This document shows, piece by piece, positions 52,608-62,394 of a stretch of DNA of 64,000 bases. The position numbers were made by a program, and so were the translations under genes. Positions within the stretch are counted from its first letter, which is position 1. Every line of letters begins with the position of its first letter. The notes beneath the pieces are model-generated. The model saw nothing but the letters and a program-made list of their open reading frames with translations, made no database searches and was not told the DNA's origin. The DNA comes from Methanospirillum hungatei (lineage in GTDB: Archaea > Halobacteriota > Methanomicrobia > Methanomicrobiales > Methanospirillaceae), in assembly GCF_019263745.1 (NCBI RefSeq), contig NZ_CP077107.1:2976001-3040000 (forward strand). The letters run 5' to 3'.

Positions 52608-53810
52608 TTATTCATTCTTTATTGATGATCCAAACATTCGCTTTGCAATCATGAAAACCAGTTTTGTTGTCAATCCATCCATAGTTTTCGCAACTTCTTT
52701 CAATTCTTCCGGGATTGGGATATTCTGGGGACATTTTGATACACATTTTCCACATTGTCTACAAAGAGAAGCATTTCCTGGCGAACCCATCCCTCCCATG
52801 AGTTGCATGCTATAAAATCCACGGGTCATCAGTTTATCGCCAAGCATGTGATACTGGTTATAAAAATAAAAACACATGGGGATGTTCACACCAAACGGAC
52901 ATGGCGTACAATATGAACAACCAGTACACCCGACTTTCATCATCTTTGTATACACATCCCGGGCATCATCGATAACCTGGATATCCATATCTGATAAACT
53001 GCCCGGAGTTGCTGCATCACATGTTGCAATATTTTCTGCAAGATGAGTTTCATCATTCATTCCGGATAAAACCACAGTAACCTCTGGATGATTCCAGACC
53101 CAGGAAAGACCAAAGGCCGCTGCAGTTCGTAATGAACCAGATTTCTCATATATATGTCGTACCTCTTTTGGAACCTTTTCAGCAAGCATACCGCCCCGGA
53201 GTGGTTCCATCACCATAACGGCAATGTTTTTTGAAGCAGCATAGAGCAAGCCATCTTTTCCTGCCTGGTTCTCTTCGTCAAGAATATTATACTGGATTTG
53301 ACAGAAGGTCCAGTCATACGCATCAATGATCTCCCGAAATGTTTTTCGGTCACCATGGAATGAAAATCCAATATTTTTTATGAGTCCGGCCTGCTGAGCA
53401 GACTCTAAAAACTCAAACACTCCAAGGTCCTGAAATTTTTTCCATGAACCGGAGTTGAGGGAATGAAGAAGGTAATAATCAATATGATCCGTCTGAAGAC
53501 GTTTCAGTTGAATTGAAAGAATTTTATCCATATCTTCCCTCGTTTGCACATTCCATGGTGGAAGTTTCGTTGCCAGTTTTACCTTCTCCCGGTAGCCATT
53601 CGTGAGGATCCTTCCAAGGACTTTCTCACTTTCACCTCCATGATATGAAAAAGCAGTGTCAATGTAATTCACACCCTGATCAATGGCATGGCGAATGAGC
53701 CTGGAGGCACGTTCTTCATCAATATTTCCTCTTTTTGTCGGAAGTCTCATTGCTCCAAATCCCAATGCGGATAAAGAATCACCATTTTTTGGTACTGTTC
53801 TGTATTGCAT
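52608..53810 (-). CDS. Aldo-keto reductase with C-terminal ferredoxin domain
   Basis: 400 residues. AKR TIM barrel (1-290): GFGAMRLPT, DTAFSYHGGESEKVLGR (Asp and Tyr of the tetrad), KLATKLPPW, HSLNSGSW. C-terminal cysteines in two groups: CTGCSYCTPCPFGV near 305 and CRQCGKCVSKCPQNI near 357, a dicluster ferredoxin-like part. It should couple NAD(P)H or ferredoxin to carbonyl reduction. ATG preceded by GGAGTG. Confidence 0.9.
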   Translation of the reverse strand: MQYRTVPKNGDSLSALGFGAMRLPTKRGNIDEERASRLIRHAIDQGVNYIDTAFSYHGGESEKVLGRILTNGYREKVKLATKLPPWNVQTREDMDKILSIQLKRLQTDHIDYYLLHSLNSGSWKKFQDLGVFEFLESAQQAGLIKNIGFSFHGDRKTFREIIDAYDWTFCQIQYNILDEENQAGKDGLLYAASKNIAVMVMEPLRGGMLAEKVPKEVRHIYEKSGSLRTAAAFGLSWVWNHPEVTVVLSGMNDETHLAENIATCDAATPGSLSDMDIQVIDDARDVYTKMMKVGCTGCSYCTPCPFGVNIPMCFYFYNQYHMLGDKLMTRGFYSMQLMGGMGSPGNASLCRQCGKCVSKCPQNIPIPEELKEVAKTMDGLTTKLVFMIAKRMFGSSIKNE

Positions 53811-53836
53811 AGTCCACTCCGGATCACGTGTTGATT

Positions 53837-53862
53837 GACTAGTTAGTCTAGACTGATTAGTC
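53837..53862. promoter_or_regulatory. 26-bp dyad upstream of aldo-keto reductase/TetR operon
   Basis: GACTA...TAGTC with central AGTCTAGACT palindrome; 22 of 26 positions are symmetric. It starts 27 bases before the reductase ATG and has two half-site pairs, as for two TetR dimers. Confidence 0.6.
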
Positions 53863-53944
53863 GATCAGACTTGATAAAATTTTCGCGGAGCAATCAGTAG
53901 ATCTGAAACCTTATGATGGATCACCCACATGATCTGGTAAAAAG

Positions 53945-54481
53945 ATGATGAACACTATGAACCACGAATCAGGTTTTTCAGGACTGGAAGCTGCCTTAAT
54001 CATGATTGCATTTGTGGTCGTTGCAGCAGTATTTGGCTATAGTATGATAAGTACAGGTTTTTTTGCTTCTCAAAAAGTTCAGGAGGTCACATATGCAGGA
54101 ATCAAGCAGAGTTCGTCTGTTGCGATAACTGACGGATTAATCAGGGGACAATATGATGCAGGAAAGGGAGGAATCACGTCTCTGACTTTCAGCCTATCTG
54201 TTCCTGACACTGGAGAATCCATTGATCTCTCAAAGATGATTTATTATTATGTACGGAATAATGAAGGAGGGAATGCAGTTCCTCTTGATTATGTAACTCC
54301 GAAATCAGGAATTCTTGCATCTGGAGATTCTACTCGGATAAGGCTTGCCCTTTTTGATGCAGGACTTGCAGGTCCGATGGCAGGTGGTACTTTCTCACTG
54401 GAAATTAAACCTCCGATTGGTGCTTCAACATTAATTCAAAGGCAATTACCAACAGGATACAATGGAGGATATCTCTCCTGA
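53945..54481 (+). CDS. flaB: Archaellin / type IV pilin-like subunit
   Basis: 178 residues. Class III signal peptide: MMNTMNHESGFSG cut after Gly13 by a FlaK/PibD peptidase, before LEAALIMIAFVVVAAVF, the conserved archaellin core helix. GFFASQKVQEV follows as in FlaB proteins, and the rest is beta-rich. Length is typical. No other fla genes are within the window, so it stands apart from an archaellum operon. No good ribosome binding site; starts at 53948 or 53957 are possible. Confidence 0.88.
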   Translation: MMNTMNHESGFSGLEAALIMIAFVVVAAVFGYSMISTGFFASQKVQEVTYAGIKQSSSVAITDGLIRGQYDAGKGGITSLTFSLSVPDTGESIDLSKMIYYYVRNNEGGNAVPLDYVTPKSGILASGDSTRIRLALFDAGLAGPMAGGTFSLEIKPPIGASTLIQRQLPTGYNGGYLS

Positions 54482-54482
54482 T

Positions 54483-55670
54483 TTAATCAATTATCTCACT
54501 TAATTTTCGTACTGTCGCTTCTATTGCATCAATAGTATGCATAATTTTTCCGATATCAAGTCTGTCCATTGTGTCAAGACTAGTATGGATAATATTCTTC
54601 ATGACATTCCCTTCGGCAGCGGTTGAAAAAGCAATTGATGGAATATTTTTCTGGGCAAATATCATGTGATCTCCTTCAGGCCAGGGATCAACACGAACAA
54701 CACCCGGATATTTTTTTCTAGTTTCCTCAGCTACTGCTTCATATGTATGCGGCATTGAAAAATATGCAACACTTGAGGGATTGCCACAAAGACCAATACC
54801 ATCAAGGTTAATAACAAGACCGATATCTTGTAGATTGACTGAATCTGATGATAAATATGCCATCTCACCTGGGGCATTATAACATTCTTCTCCATTCAAA
54901 AAAACAAACTCAATATTATTTTTTGGAGGTCCCCTTCGAAGCCGATCTACAAGGACTAAGAGGGCTGCAACACCAGATGCATTATCAAGAGCACCAGGCG
55001 TATAATATTTCGTGTCAAAATGAGCACATAACACGATCTTCTTTCCTTCACCTGGAATCTGGCAAAGGATATTTGCAGCTCTTGATGGAGTAGTTTCAGA
55101 ATCAATTGACAGATGGATGGATGTACCACTATGATCTAGTAAATAAGGAATATCTGATTCACTGATAGTCACTGATGGGAGTGAAAAATCCCCATCGATA
55201 AGGATTGGCGTCAGTTCTTTACCTGGATATGTAAAGATAACAGCGTGAGGATTTTTCTCTTCTAATAACCGAATAATCTCCTGATGTGATTCCAAATTAA
55301 AAAAAGGAAAATTTTTGGGCATCAATGGTGTTTGTGAAAGATCACCAGTAATCATTACAATAGTATCAGATACATCAGAGTAACGTAGTTCTTCAAGAGT
55401 GCGAATAATCTGTACCGACGTGGTCAGGTCACATGATGGAGAATAGGGATTCGCATATACACAGATGTTCTGATCTCCGGACTGCAGGGATGCTCTAGAT
55501 ACATTCCATTCTTTGCAATCAAATAACTGGTATGTTACCGGATAACCAAGGCATTCGAGATGTCTTCCAATATACTCCATTACCTGCCGGTTTGCCAGTG
55601 TTCCGGTTGGTCGTTCTCCAATTGTTTTGCAAATAGTCTTTAGGTGTCCATACAGGGTTGCCGGATTCAT
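54483..55670 (-). CDS. M28 family metallopeptidase
   Basis: 395 residues. Zinc-ligand motifs: CAHFDTKYYTPGALDNASG near residue 216 (HxD and bridging D), FLNGEECYNAPG near 254 (catalytic EE), NLDGIGL and PEGDHMIFA. The N-terminal half has a PA-like insert. Aminopeptidase is the usual reaction; no signal peptide is seen, so it is probably cytoplasmic. Convergent with the archaellin gene, one base apart. Confidence 0.9.
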   Translation of the reverse strand: MNPATLYGHLKTICKTIGERPTGTLANRQVMEYIGRHLECLGYPVTYQLFDCKEWNVSRASLQSGDQNICVYANPYSPSCDLTTSVQIIRTLEELRYSDVSDTIVMITGDLSQTPLMPKNFPFFNLESHQEIIRLLEEKNPHAVIFTYPGKELTPILIDGDFSLPSVTISESDIPYLLDHSGTSIHLSIDSETTPSRAANILCQIPGEGKKIVLCAHFDTKYYTPGALDNASGVAALLVLVDRLRRGPPKNNIEFVFLNGEECYNAPGEMAYLSSDSVNLQDIGLVINLDGIGLCGNPSSVAYFSMPHTYEAVAEETRKKYPGVVRVDPWPEGDHMIFAQKNIPSIAFSTAAEGNVMKNIIHTSLDTMDRLDIGKIMHTIDAIEATVRKLSEIID

Positions 55671-55799
55671 TAGATTGCTCTGATATTTGTATATCGGAGA
55701 TTGTGATTCGAGTGTAAAAAACCCTTTTCATAAATGCAAAAACGATGGGAACCTAACTTTAATCATAAATAGAATGAAAAATTGTTGTGTATGCTGAAA

Positions 55800-56435
55800 T
55801 TAACGGATTGTAAATTCAGCATATTCAATTTCTTTCTCGTTTTTTGGATCCCAGATATTTGAGAGAGTTGTGCTTGGATAAGCCTTCTTTTTTATGATGT
55901 CCCATCCATTTGGCATAATTGTTCCCGGACGTTCAATCTCCATGGATGCATCATAGACATTGACATGATATTTTCCTGGCTGGAATGGTATTTTCTTAAT
56001 TTTTTCATTTATCTCTGCAGAAAAAATCACTTTCCCTGAGGCATCTTTTTTTACAGGAACAATAGTCAACGCATAATCTTCAGGCACATCAACAGTCAGA
56101 TATGACTGTGTTCCATCAAGGTTATAACGAACAAGATTAATTCCCACTGGATTTACTGAATCACTGGAGGCTGCCAACTCTTTATACCGGACTTTTCCGG
56201 AGTTGTTCATCCGGGCATATTCTTCAGTTTCATCCCAGAATTCTTTTGGAAAGATCTCGATTCCTATTTTTTTAATCTTGTCAATGGTTGTGGAGCCGGT
56301 GATGTTAAACTTCTCTCCGGCTCCAGGTGTGCCAATAGAATCTATGGTAATATTCGAATTTGCTGATGCAAACCCAACCATTCCAATAACAATCATTGCA
56401 ATTATTAATAATTGTTTCAGACTCATTTTTATCAT
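55800..56435 (-). CDS. Secreted protein of unknown function
   Basis: 211 residues from ATG 56435 (56426 also possible). Signal peptide of about 24 residues ending GFASANS. The mature part begins ITIDSIGTPGAGEKFNITGS, a beta-sandwich-like start common in Methanomicrobiales secreted proteins (DUF3821-like), then mixed strands. No enzymatic motif. Single gene with a 230-base AT-rich upstream gap that holds a perfect palindrome AGATATATCT at 56627-56636. Confidence 0.7.
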   Translation of the reverse strand: MIKMSLKQLLIIAMIVIGMVGFASANSNITIDSIGTPGAGEKFNITGSTTIDKIKKIGIEIFPKEFWDETEEYARMNNSGKVRYKELAASSDSVNPVGINLVRYNLDGTQSYLTVDVPEDYALTIVPVKKDASGKVIFSAEINEKIKKIPFQPGKYHVNVYDASMEIERPGTIMPNGWDIIKKKAYPSTTLSNIWDPKNEKEIEYAEFTIR

Positions 56436-56666
56436 CCACGTGACATAAGAATGTACTAAAAATTGCATTTAATCAGCAAAATTTATTATATGATTCTGTT
56501 TTTTTCCCATAAGGGGTTTCTTCTTTCATGTAAAAATCAGAAATTTAGAATTAAGGTATTGTGTGTTTTAATGATTTTTTAAAAAAAGATATTTTGAGTA
56601 AACACCTTGGATATATATAATTCGTTAGATATATCTGATTTGATATGCAATTTCCTTATAAATCGA

Positions 56667-57170
56667 TTATCTCCCTGAACTTACCGTTGCTGAACCTCGT
56701 TGCAAAGCAATCTTTCCGGTTCTGACAAGTTCCAGTATTCCATATGGTTTTAGCAGATCTTCAATCGCAGCAATTTTTCCACTGTCGCCGGTGACTTCAA
56801 CAACCAGAGTATCACTCCCGACATCAATAATTTTCGCCCGGAATATTCCTGCAATCTGCATTATCTCTGAACGGGCCGTTCCTGGTTCAGCTTTTACCTT
56901 TATCAGGGCCAGTTCCCGTTCAACATGCTCATATTCAGAAACATCAAGAACTTTAATAACCTCGATCAGTTTGTTCAGCTGCTTTTTTACCTGCTCTATC
57001 TGAACATCATTACCAGTAACAACGATGGTAATACGACTCGTCGCAGGTTGTTCACAGTGCCCTACAGCAAGACTTTCAATATTAAAACCGCGGCGGGAGA
57101 AGAGCCCGGTCACTCGGGAGAGAACACCAGGGCTGTCCTCAACAAGAACACTGAATATATGGGCAGTCAT
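56667..57170 (-). CDS. ilvN: Acetolactate synthase small subunit
   Basis: 167 residues, one ACT domain (1-75: FSVLVEDSPGVLSRVTGLFSRRGFNIESLAVG) and a C-terminal helical/ACT-like domain, typical IlvH/IlvN. It binds valine and controls the catalytic subunit. Its start follows the ilvB stop after 2 bases. Confidence 0.95.
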   Translation of the reverse strand: MTAHIFSVLVEDSPGVLSRVTGLFSRRGFNIESLAVGHCEQPATSRITIVVTGNDVQIEQVKKQLNKLIEVIKVLDVSEYEHVERELALIKVKAEPGTARSEIMQIAGIFRAKIIDVGSDTLVVEVTGDSGKIAAIEDLLKPYGILELVRTGKIALQRGSATVSSGR

Positions 57171-57172
57171 GG

Positions 57173-58864
57173 TTACTCCTCCTCATGACCGGTGTGGTGA
57201 CCGACGATCATTTCACTGATATTTGCTCCTGCCGGAACCATCGGGAACACATTCTCTTCCCGTTCAACCCTGACATCCAGAACATAGGGCCCAGGATGTT
57301 CCAGAGCAGTACTTATAGCTGCTTTTACATCAGATGCTTTTGTGACTGTTGCAGCTTCAATACCATATGCTTTTGCAATCCGTTCAAAATGAACTTCAGG
57401 CAACTCGGTGTATGAGTACCGGTGCTCGTAGAAGAGCTGTTGCCATTGTCTGACCATTCCAAGAAACTGGTTATTCAGAACAATGACTTTCACAGGAATA
57501 TTATACTGGGCTACTGTCCCAAGTTCCTGGATATTCATCTGAAATGAACCATCTCCGGCCAGGACAAAAACCGGCTGGTCAGGACATGCTAACTGTGCTC
57601 CCATCGAAGCAGGAAATCCATATCCCATTGTTCCAAGGCCACCAGAACTAATCCACTGTCTTGGCCTGGTGAATTTAAACCACTGAGCGGTCCACATCTG
57701 GTTCTGACCTACTTCACTGACAATAACTCCCTTTTCGCCTAGGATATCAGCAAGAGTTTTGATAACAAACTGGGGATAGAGTTTCCCATCAGATCGGTAT
57801 CTGAGCGGATGATTTTTTTTCCATCCTGCTACGGTTTCAGACCATTCCGGATGTGGGCATGACTCCGGGATCTTTTTAATAATCTCGGTGAGTACACTTT
57901 TAGCATCTCCGACAATTGGAACATCCGGCTGCTTATTTTTTCCAATTTCAGCAGGATCAATATCAATATGGATGACTTTCGCTTGTGGTGCAAATGCTTC
58001 AATCTTGCCGGTCACCCGGTCATCAAACCTGACACCAATGGAAAAGAGCAGATCTGATTCAGTTATTGCATAATTTGCATACTCAGTCCCATGCATCCCA
58101 AGCATACCAAGGTTTAGCGGGTGATCTGTCGGAATACAACCAAGACCCATCAGGGTAGTGGTTATGGGCATGCACATTCGTTCAGCCAGGGCAACTAACT
58201 CTGCTGATGCATCGGATGAAATCACTCCACCCCCTGCATAAATAATTGGGCGCTTTGCCTGAAGCAGAAGATCTACTGCCCGCTGAATCATCTTGCTATG
58301 ACCCTGGTATTTTGGTTTATATCCTCTGAGTCGTGGCTGCTCTTCCGGACCGTCCACATCAGGCACCATTGCTGTGCTGACATCTTTTGGAAGATCAATG
58401 AGGACAGGTCCTTTTCGTCCGGTACTTGCGATATGAAAAGCCTCTCTGATAATCCGTTTTAGATCACGAGCATCTGTTACCAGATAATTATGTTTGGTAA
58501 CCGGCATCGTAATTCCAGTAATATCAGACTCTTGAAAGGCATCATTTCCCAGAAGAGATGTCGGAACCTGGCCGGTAATTGCAACTACCGGAATTGAGTC
58601 CATATATGCGGTTGCAAGACCGGTGACAAGATTGCATGCTCCCGGCCCTGAAGTGGCTAGACATACGCCAGTCTTACCACTTGCCCGTGCATATCCATCT
58701 GCTGCATGAATAGCGGCCTGTTCGTGGCGAACAAGGATATGACGAATATCAGCATCATAGAGTTCGTCATAAATCGGAAGAACAACACCACCCGGATACC
58801 CGAAGATGATGTCAACTCCCTGTTCCTTTAAACCTTCAATCAGTATTTGTGCTCCGCTTTTCAT
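57173..58864 (-). CDS. ilvB: Acetolactate synthase large subunit
   Basis: 563 residues. ThDP enzyme: FGYPGGVVLPIYDEL with catalytic Glu RHEQAAIHAADG, ATSGPGACNLVTG, FAD-contact KGPVLIDLPKDV, and the ThDP motif GDGSFQMN...NNQFLG. It makes acetolactate and acetohydroxybutyrate. ATG 58864 lies 29 bases inside the 3' end of the upstream leuA/cimA gene, with MKSGAQILIEGLK matching the family start. Confidence 0.96.
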   Translation of the reverse strand: MKSGAQILIEGLKEQGVDIIFGYPGGVVLPIYDELYDADIRHILVRHEQAAIHAADGYARASGKTGVCLATSGPGACNLVTGLATAYMDSIPVVAITGQVPTSLLGNDAFQESDITGITMPVTKHNYLVTDARDLKRIIREAFHIASTGRKGPVLIDLPKDVSTAMVPDVDGPEEQPRLRGYKPKYQGHSKMIQRAVDLLLQAKRPIIYAGGGVISSDASAELVALAERMCMPITTTLMGLGCIPTDHPLNLGMLGMHGTEYANYAITESDLLFSIGVRFDDRVTGKIEAFAPQAKVIHIDIDPAEIGKNKQPDVPIVGDAKSVLTEIIKKIPESCPHPEWSETVAGWKKNHPLRYRSDGKLYPQFVIKTLADILGEKGVIVSEVGQNQMWTAQWFKFTRPRQWISSGGLGTMGYGFPASMGAQLACPDQPVFVLAGDGSFQMNIQELGTVAQYNIPVKVIVLNNQFLGMVRQWQQLFYEHRYSYTELPEVHFERIAKAYGIEAATVTKASDVKAAISTALEHPGPYVLDVRVEREENVFPMVPAGANISEMIVGHHTGHEEE

Positions 58865-60350
58865 GATACTCCCTCAGCAGACGGTTCATCCCCGTGATGA
58901 CCGCCTCCACGCTGGCCTGGATAATGTCAGTTCTGGCCCCGCGTGATGTTATCGTGTGTCCATCTTTTCTAAGCTTTACGGTAACTTCTACCATGGCGTC
59001 TGTTCCGCCGGTGACTGCATCTACATGATACTCATCAAGTCTGATGTCTCCGGCCACTGCAACGGACTGCTGTAATACCCGGAGTGCAGCATCAACCGGG
59101 CCATCTCCAGTCGCTGCACCAGTCACTTCCTTTCCATTTACCTGCATGGTAACAGAAGCAGTTGGAATTACATTTGTTCCTGAAACAACTGTATACTGCT
59201 TAAGTGAGATGACCGGCCTGCATTCAAGAAGCATGACCGCGTCTGATATAGCCATGACATCGGTATCAGTAACCCGCCGTCCTTCATCACCCAGAGTCTT
59301 GATTCGTTTTACAATCTCCTCAAGCTGACGGGGATTTGGAGAATACCCAAGCTCAGTCAGGGCGGCTTTTACCGAGGCAGACCCGGAATGTTTCCCAAGA
59401 ACAATACGCCGCATTCTTCCCACAAGCTCTGGTGCAATCGGCTCATATGTCCTGGTGTCTCTGAAGAGTCCATGAGCATGGATCCCACTCTCATGAGTAA
59501 ATGCCATAGTCCCGACAATCGGCTTGTTTGTAGCAAATGGAACACCAGTTAGTCGTGAAACCAAGGTCGACAGAGGATAGATCTTTCTTGTTTCTATACC
59601 TGTGTCCACCTTATACAGATGTTCAAGAGCCATAACCACTTCTTCGAACGGGGTGTTACCTGCACGCTCCCCAAGTCCGTTGACCGTTACATGACAACAG
59701 GATGCTCCGGCTTTCAGCGCAGCAAGTGTGTTTGCAAGGGCAAGCCCAAGATCATTGTGACAATGTATACTTAGTGGTGCAAGACAAAGAGGTGGTATTA
59801 TCTCCGCAGTTACTTCCGGAGTAAGCACTCCGACAGTGTCACAGAAACAGAGCCGATCTGCACCATGCTCAATACCTGCAGCATAGAGGGTTTGGAGAAA
59901 TTCCATGTCTGCTCTTGATGCATCTTCACCAGAGAGTTCTACAATAAGACCGCGGGTTTTTGCATATTCAACAGCTTCCATAGCCATTGAAAATACCTGT
60001 TCACGAGTCTTTTGCATCTTGCGTTCTATGTGAAGGTCTGAAACAGGAACAACCAGATGAACTGAATCTGCCCCAGCATCAGCAGCACAGTCTATATCCT
60101 GTGGTAATGCCCGGACATAGGTGCAGCATTCAGCGGACAGACCTGCCTGTGCAATAAGACGGATAGCTTCCCGTTCACCTTCAGAGGCAACCGCAGACCC
60201 TGCTTCGATGACATGAACCCCGATGTCTGATAATGCAGTGGCTATCTCTACCTTGTCTGTTGGAGACAGAGAGACGCCAGGGGTCTGTTCGCCATCTCGA
60301 AGCGTTGTATCCAGGAATCGAATCTTTTTATCGCGCAATAAAACAATCAC
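58836..60350 (-). CDS. 2-Isopropylmalate / (R)-citramalate synthase
   Basis: 504 residues, GTG start at 60350. FLDTTLRDGEQTPGVSL at the start, HCHNDLGLALANT, NGLGERAGN and KHSGSASV: the catalytic set of the DRE-TIM condensing family. A full C-terminal LeuA allosteric domain (about 385-504, GAATGDGPVDAALRVL) is present, excluding AksA. LeuA and CimA are too close to tell apart by eye. Either fits the branched-chain operon with ilvB-ilvN downstream. TATA box at about 60392-60402. Confidence 0.93.
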   Translation of the reverse strand: MIVLLRDKKIRFLDTTLRDGEQTPGVSLSPTDKVEIATALSDIGVHVIEAGSAVASEGEREAIRLIAQAGLSAECCTYVRALPQDIDCAADAGADSVHLVVPVSDLHIERKMQKTREQVFSMAMEAVEYAKTRGLIVELSGEDASRADMEFLQTLYAAGIEHGADRLCFCDTVGVLTPEVTAEIIPPLCLAPLSIHCHNDLGLALANTLAALKAGASCCHVTVNGLGERAGNTPFEEVVMALEHLYKVDTGIETRKIYPLSTLVSRLTGVPFATNKPIVGTMAFTHESGIHAHGLFRDTRTYEPIAPELVGRMRRIVLGKHSGSASVKAALTELGYSPNPRQLEEIVKRIKTLGDEGRRVTDTDVMAISDAVMLLECRPVISLKQYTVVSGTNVIPTASVTMQVNGKEVTGAATGDGPVDAALRVLQQSVAVAGDIRLDEYHVDAVTGGTDAMVEVTVKLRKDGHTITSRGARTDIIQASVEAVITGMNRLLREYHEKRSTNTD

Positions 60351-60432
60351 TCATAGGATGTCACTCCCGGATCAATGTCGTCGTTGGAATGCATATAAAT
60401 TTTCCATCCATTCAATGAATGTTTTAAATGAT

Positions 60433-60461
60433 GGTGCAAAATTGTAAGAAAAGTGGTGCAT
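60433..60461. promoter_or_regulatory. GGTGCA motif pair upstream of leuA/cimA
   Basis: GGTGCAA at 60433-60439 and GTGGTGCAT at 60453-60461, about 20 bases apart, 30-60 bases upstream of the TATA box. The same word occurs three times in front of ilvC. Confidence 0.45.
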
Positions 60462-60503
60462 ATTTACCCCGTTCGAGCATAGGGTATGATCCTGACACAC
60501 TTT

Positions 60504-61199
60504 TTATCGAGCCTTGGCCTGCACCCGTGGCTCAATGAGCGTCCATATCCAGTCAGCCATCTCACGAATGTTCTTTGTCTGAACATACACATCCCCGGGT
60601 CCGGTAATATCGGTGACTAAAAATTCCCCACTCAGAAGAGTTTCTTTCCATCCACCAAATTTTGTTACCTGGTACTGACATGAATCACTAAATGCAACCA
60701 GGTGGAAGTTATCAACAATAAGCCGTTCTCCAGCTCCAAGAACATGCTTGTCAATCGCTCCAAAGGTATTGATAAAAAGAAGTCCTTCTCCGGATACCTT
60801 AATCATAAAAAGTCCCTGGCCAAACAACCCCTTTGAAAAGCCCTGCCATTCCACATCAAGATTGACATCTTTTTCTGAAGCGAGATACGCTGATTTCTGG
60901 ATGATAAATCCTTTTCCCGGTGAAACCTGCAAGGTGTCTACGTCTCCTAAGGGGGCCGCTGAAAATCCGGCTTTTCCAGGTGAGTTTGTGGCAGTAAAAT
61001 CATTCACAAAGAAAGACTGACCGCCGATGAGGGCCATTCCTATCGAACCAAGAAGCCCCTTTTTTCGCATCCGTGTATGAACCTCAATAGAAGGCTGCAT
61101 CCAGCTCATCGATCCTGCTTCAGCAGTGATGGATTCATTCGGTTGAAGGGTCACTTCAAGCATTGCGTAGGATGGTTTGTACTTGATCTCATACTGCAT
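60504..61199 (-). CDS. TIGR00266/AIM24 family protein
   Basis: 231 residues from ATG 61199 (MQYEIKYKPSYAML), where family members start; the frame continues upstream to 61289. The family is recognised by SITAEAGSMSWMQ, SFFVNDFTA, GLFGQGLFMIKVSGEGLLFI and an all-beta fold. Function unknown. Between leuA and ilvC but no known link with branched-chain synthesis. Confidence 0.87.
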   Translation of the reverse strand: MQYEIKYKPSYAMLEVTLQPNESITAEAGSMSWMQPSIEVHTRMRKKGLLGSIGMALIGGQSFFVNDFTATNSPGKAGFSAAPLGDVDTLQVSPGKGFIIQKSAYLASEKDVNLDVEWQGFSKGLFGQGLFMIKVSGEGLLFINTFGAIDKHVLGAGERLIVDNFHLVAFSDSCQYQVTKFGGWKETLLSGEFLVTDITGPGDVYVQTKNIREMADWIWTLIEPRVQAKAR

Positions 61200-61266
61200 G
61201 GTATTTCCGTCAGATGAAGCCTGGATGTCTGATGAGATAAGCACTCTGGTTCGTTGATCTTTTACA

Positions 61267-61314
61267 GTGGTGCATTTAATGCGCGACAATGCACCACATT
61301 ACCAACGGTGCATT
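61267..61314. promoter_or_regulatory. GGTGCAT inverted repeat and third copy upstream of ilvC
   Basis: GTGGTGCATT (61267-61276) and AATGCACCAC (61288-61297) form a perfect 10-bp inverted repeat with an 11-bp spacer; GGTGCATT recurs at 61307-61314. A TATA-like TTTAATG lies in the spacer. Candidate operator shared with leuA/cimA; it could also serve the AIM24 gene on the other side. Confidence 0.5.
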
Positions 61315-61401
61315 CATGGTCCGGATTCGGATCACACATGAAGGAAAAAAGATATCAGGTCCACCCCAATGAATGAGAAGAGAACAAGACAAGAGGCTAT
61401 C

Positions 61402-62394
61402 ATGTTAGAGAAATACTATGACAAAGATGCCGACATGTCAGCTATCTCTTCAAAGACGATAGCAGTCATCGGGTATGGATCCCAGGGCAGAGGACAGGCA
61501 TTAAACCTGAAAGATAGCGGTCTTAACGTTGTTATCGGTCTTCGTCCAGGTAAGAGCTGGGACCTGGCAAAAAGTGAAGGCTTTGAAGTGATGGAAGTCG
61601 CCGATGCAGCAAAAAAGGCAGATGTAATTCAGATCCTCATCCCTGATGAACACCAGGGAGCAGTCTACCGTGAACAGATTGCAAAAGGACTTACCAAAGG
61701 CAAGACCCTCATGTTCTCACACGGATTTAACATCCACTTCGGCCAGATTGTTCCCCCGGCTGATGTAGATGTAGTCATGGTGGCACCAAAAGGACCAGGA
61801 CATATGGTTCGGCGGACATATACCGAAGGAAAGGGTGTTCCCGCACTCATCGCTATCCACCAGGATGTTTCTGGAAATGCACGAAAACTTGCTCTTGCCT
61901 ATGCAAAAGGAATTGGAGCCACCCGTGCAGTTGTCTTTGAGACATCATTCCGCGAGGAGACCGAGACTGATCTCTTTGGAGAACAGGCAGTTTTGTGTGG
62001 TGGAATGACATCACTCATTCGGGCAGGATTTGAAACCCTTGTTGAAGCTGGATATGCACCGGAAATGGCATATCTTGAGGTACTCCATGAGACAAAACTC
62101 ATCGTTGACCTCATTTATGAAGGTGGATTTACTAAAATGCGTAATGCAATCTCGAACACTGCACAGTTTGGAGACCTGACCAGGGGACCCAGAGTTATTG
62201 GTCAGGAGTCATATCTGGCTATGCAGGAGATTCTTGAAGAAATTCAGACAGGAGCATTTGCAAAAGAATGGATGCTTGAGAATATGGTCAATCGTCCTGT
62301 ATTTACCGCACTCACCAAAGCCGATGAAGAGCACCTCATCGAAGAAGTTGGAAAAGAGATCAGGGCAACCATGCCCCAGTTTAAAAATCTCTAA
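61402..62394 (+). CDS. ilvC: Ketol-acid reductoisomerase
   Basis: 330 residues from ATG 61402 ([11 protein letters not shown]), the usual class I length and start; the frame is open from 61369. NADPH motif [17 protein letters not shown] near residue 22, GLRPGKSW phosphate loop, [11 protein letters not shown] and the acidic metal ligands [14 protein letters not shown] and EVLHE. Second step of valine and isoleucine synthesis, downstream of IlvBN. Convergent with the CARF-HEPN gene by 4 bases. Confidence 0.96.
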   Translation: MLEKYYDKDADMSAISSKTIAVIGYGSQGRGQALNLKDSGLNVVIGLRPGKSWDLAKSEGFEVMEVADAAKKADVIQILIPDEHQGAVYREQIAKGLTKGKTLMFSHGFNIHFGQIVPPADVDVVMVAPKGPGHMVRRTYTEGKGVPALIAIHQDVSGNARKLALAYAKGIGATRAVVFETSFREETETDLFGEQAVLCGGMTSLIRAGFETLVEAGYAPEMAYLEVLHETKLIVDLIYEGGFTKMRNAISNTAQFGDLTRGPRVIGQESYLAMQEILEEIQTGAFAKEWMLENMVNRPVFTALTKADEEHLIEEVGKEIRATMPQFKNL

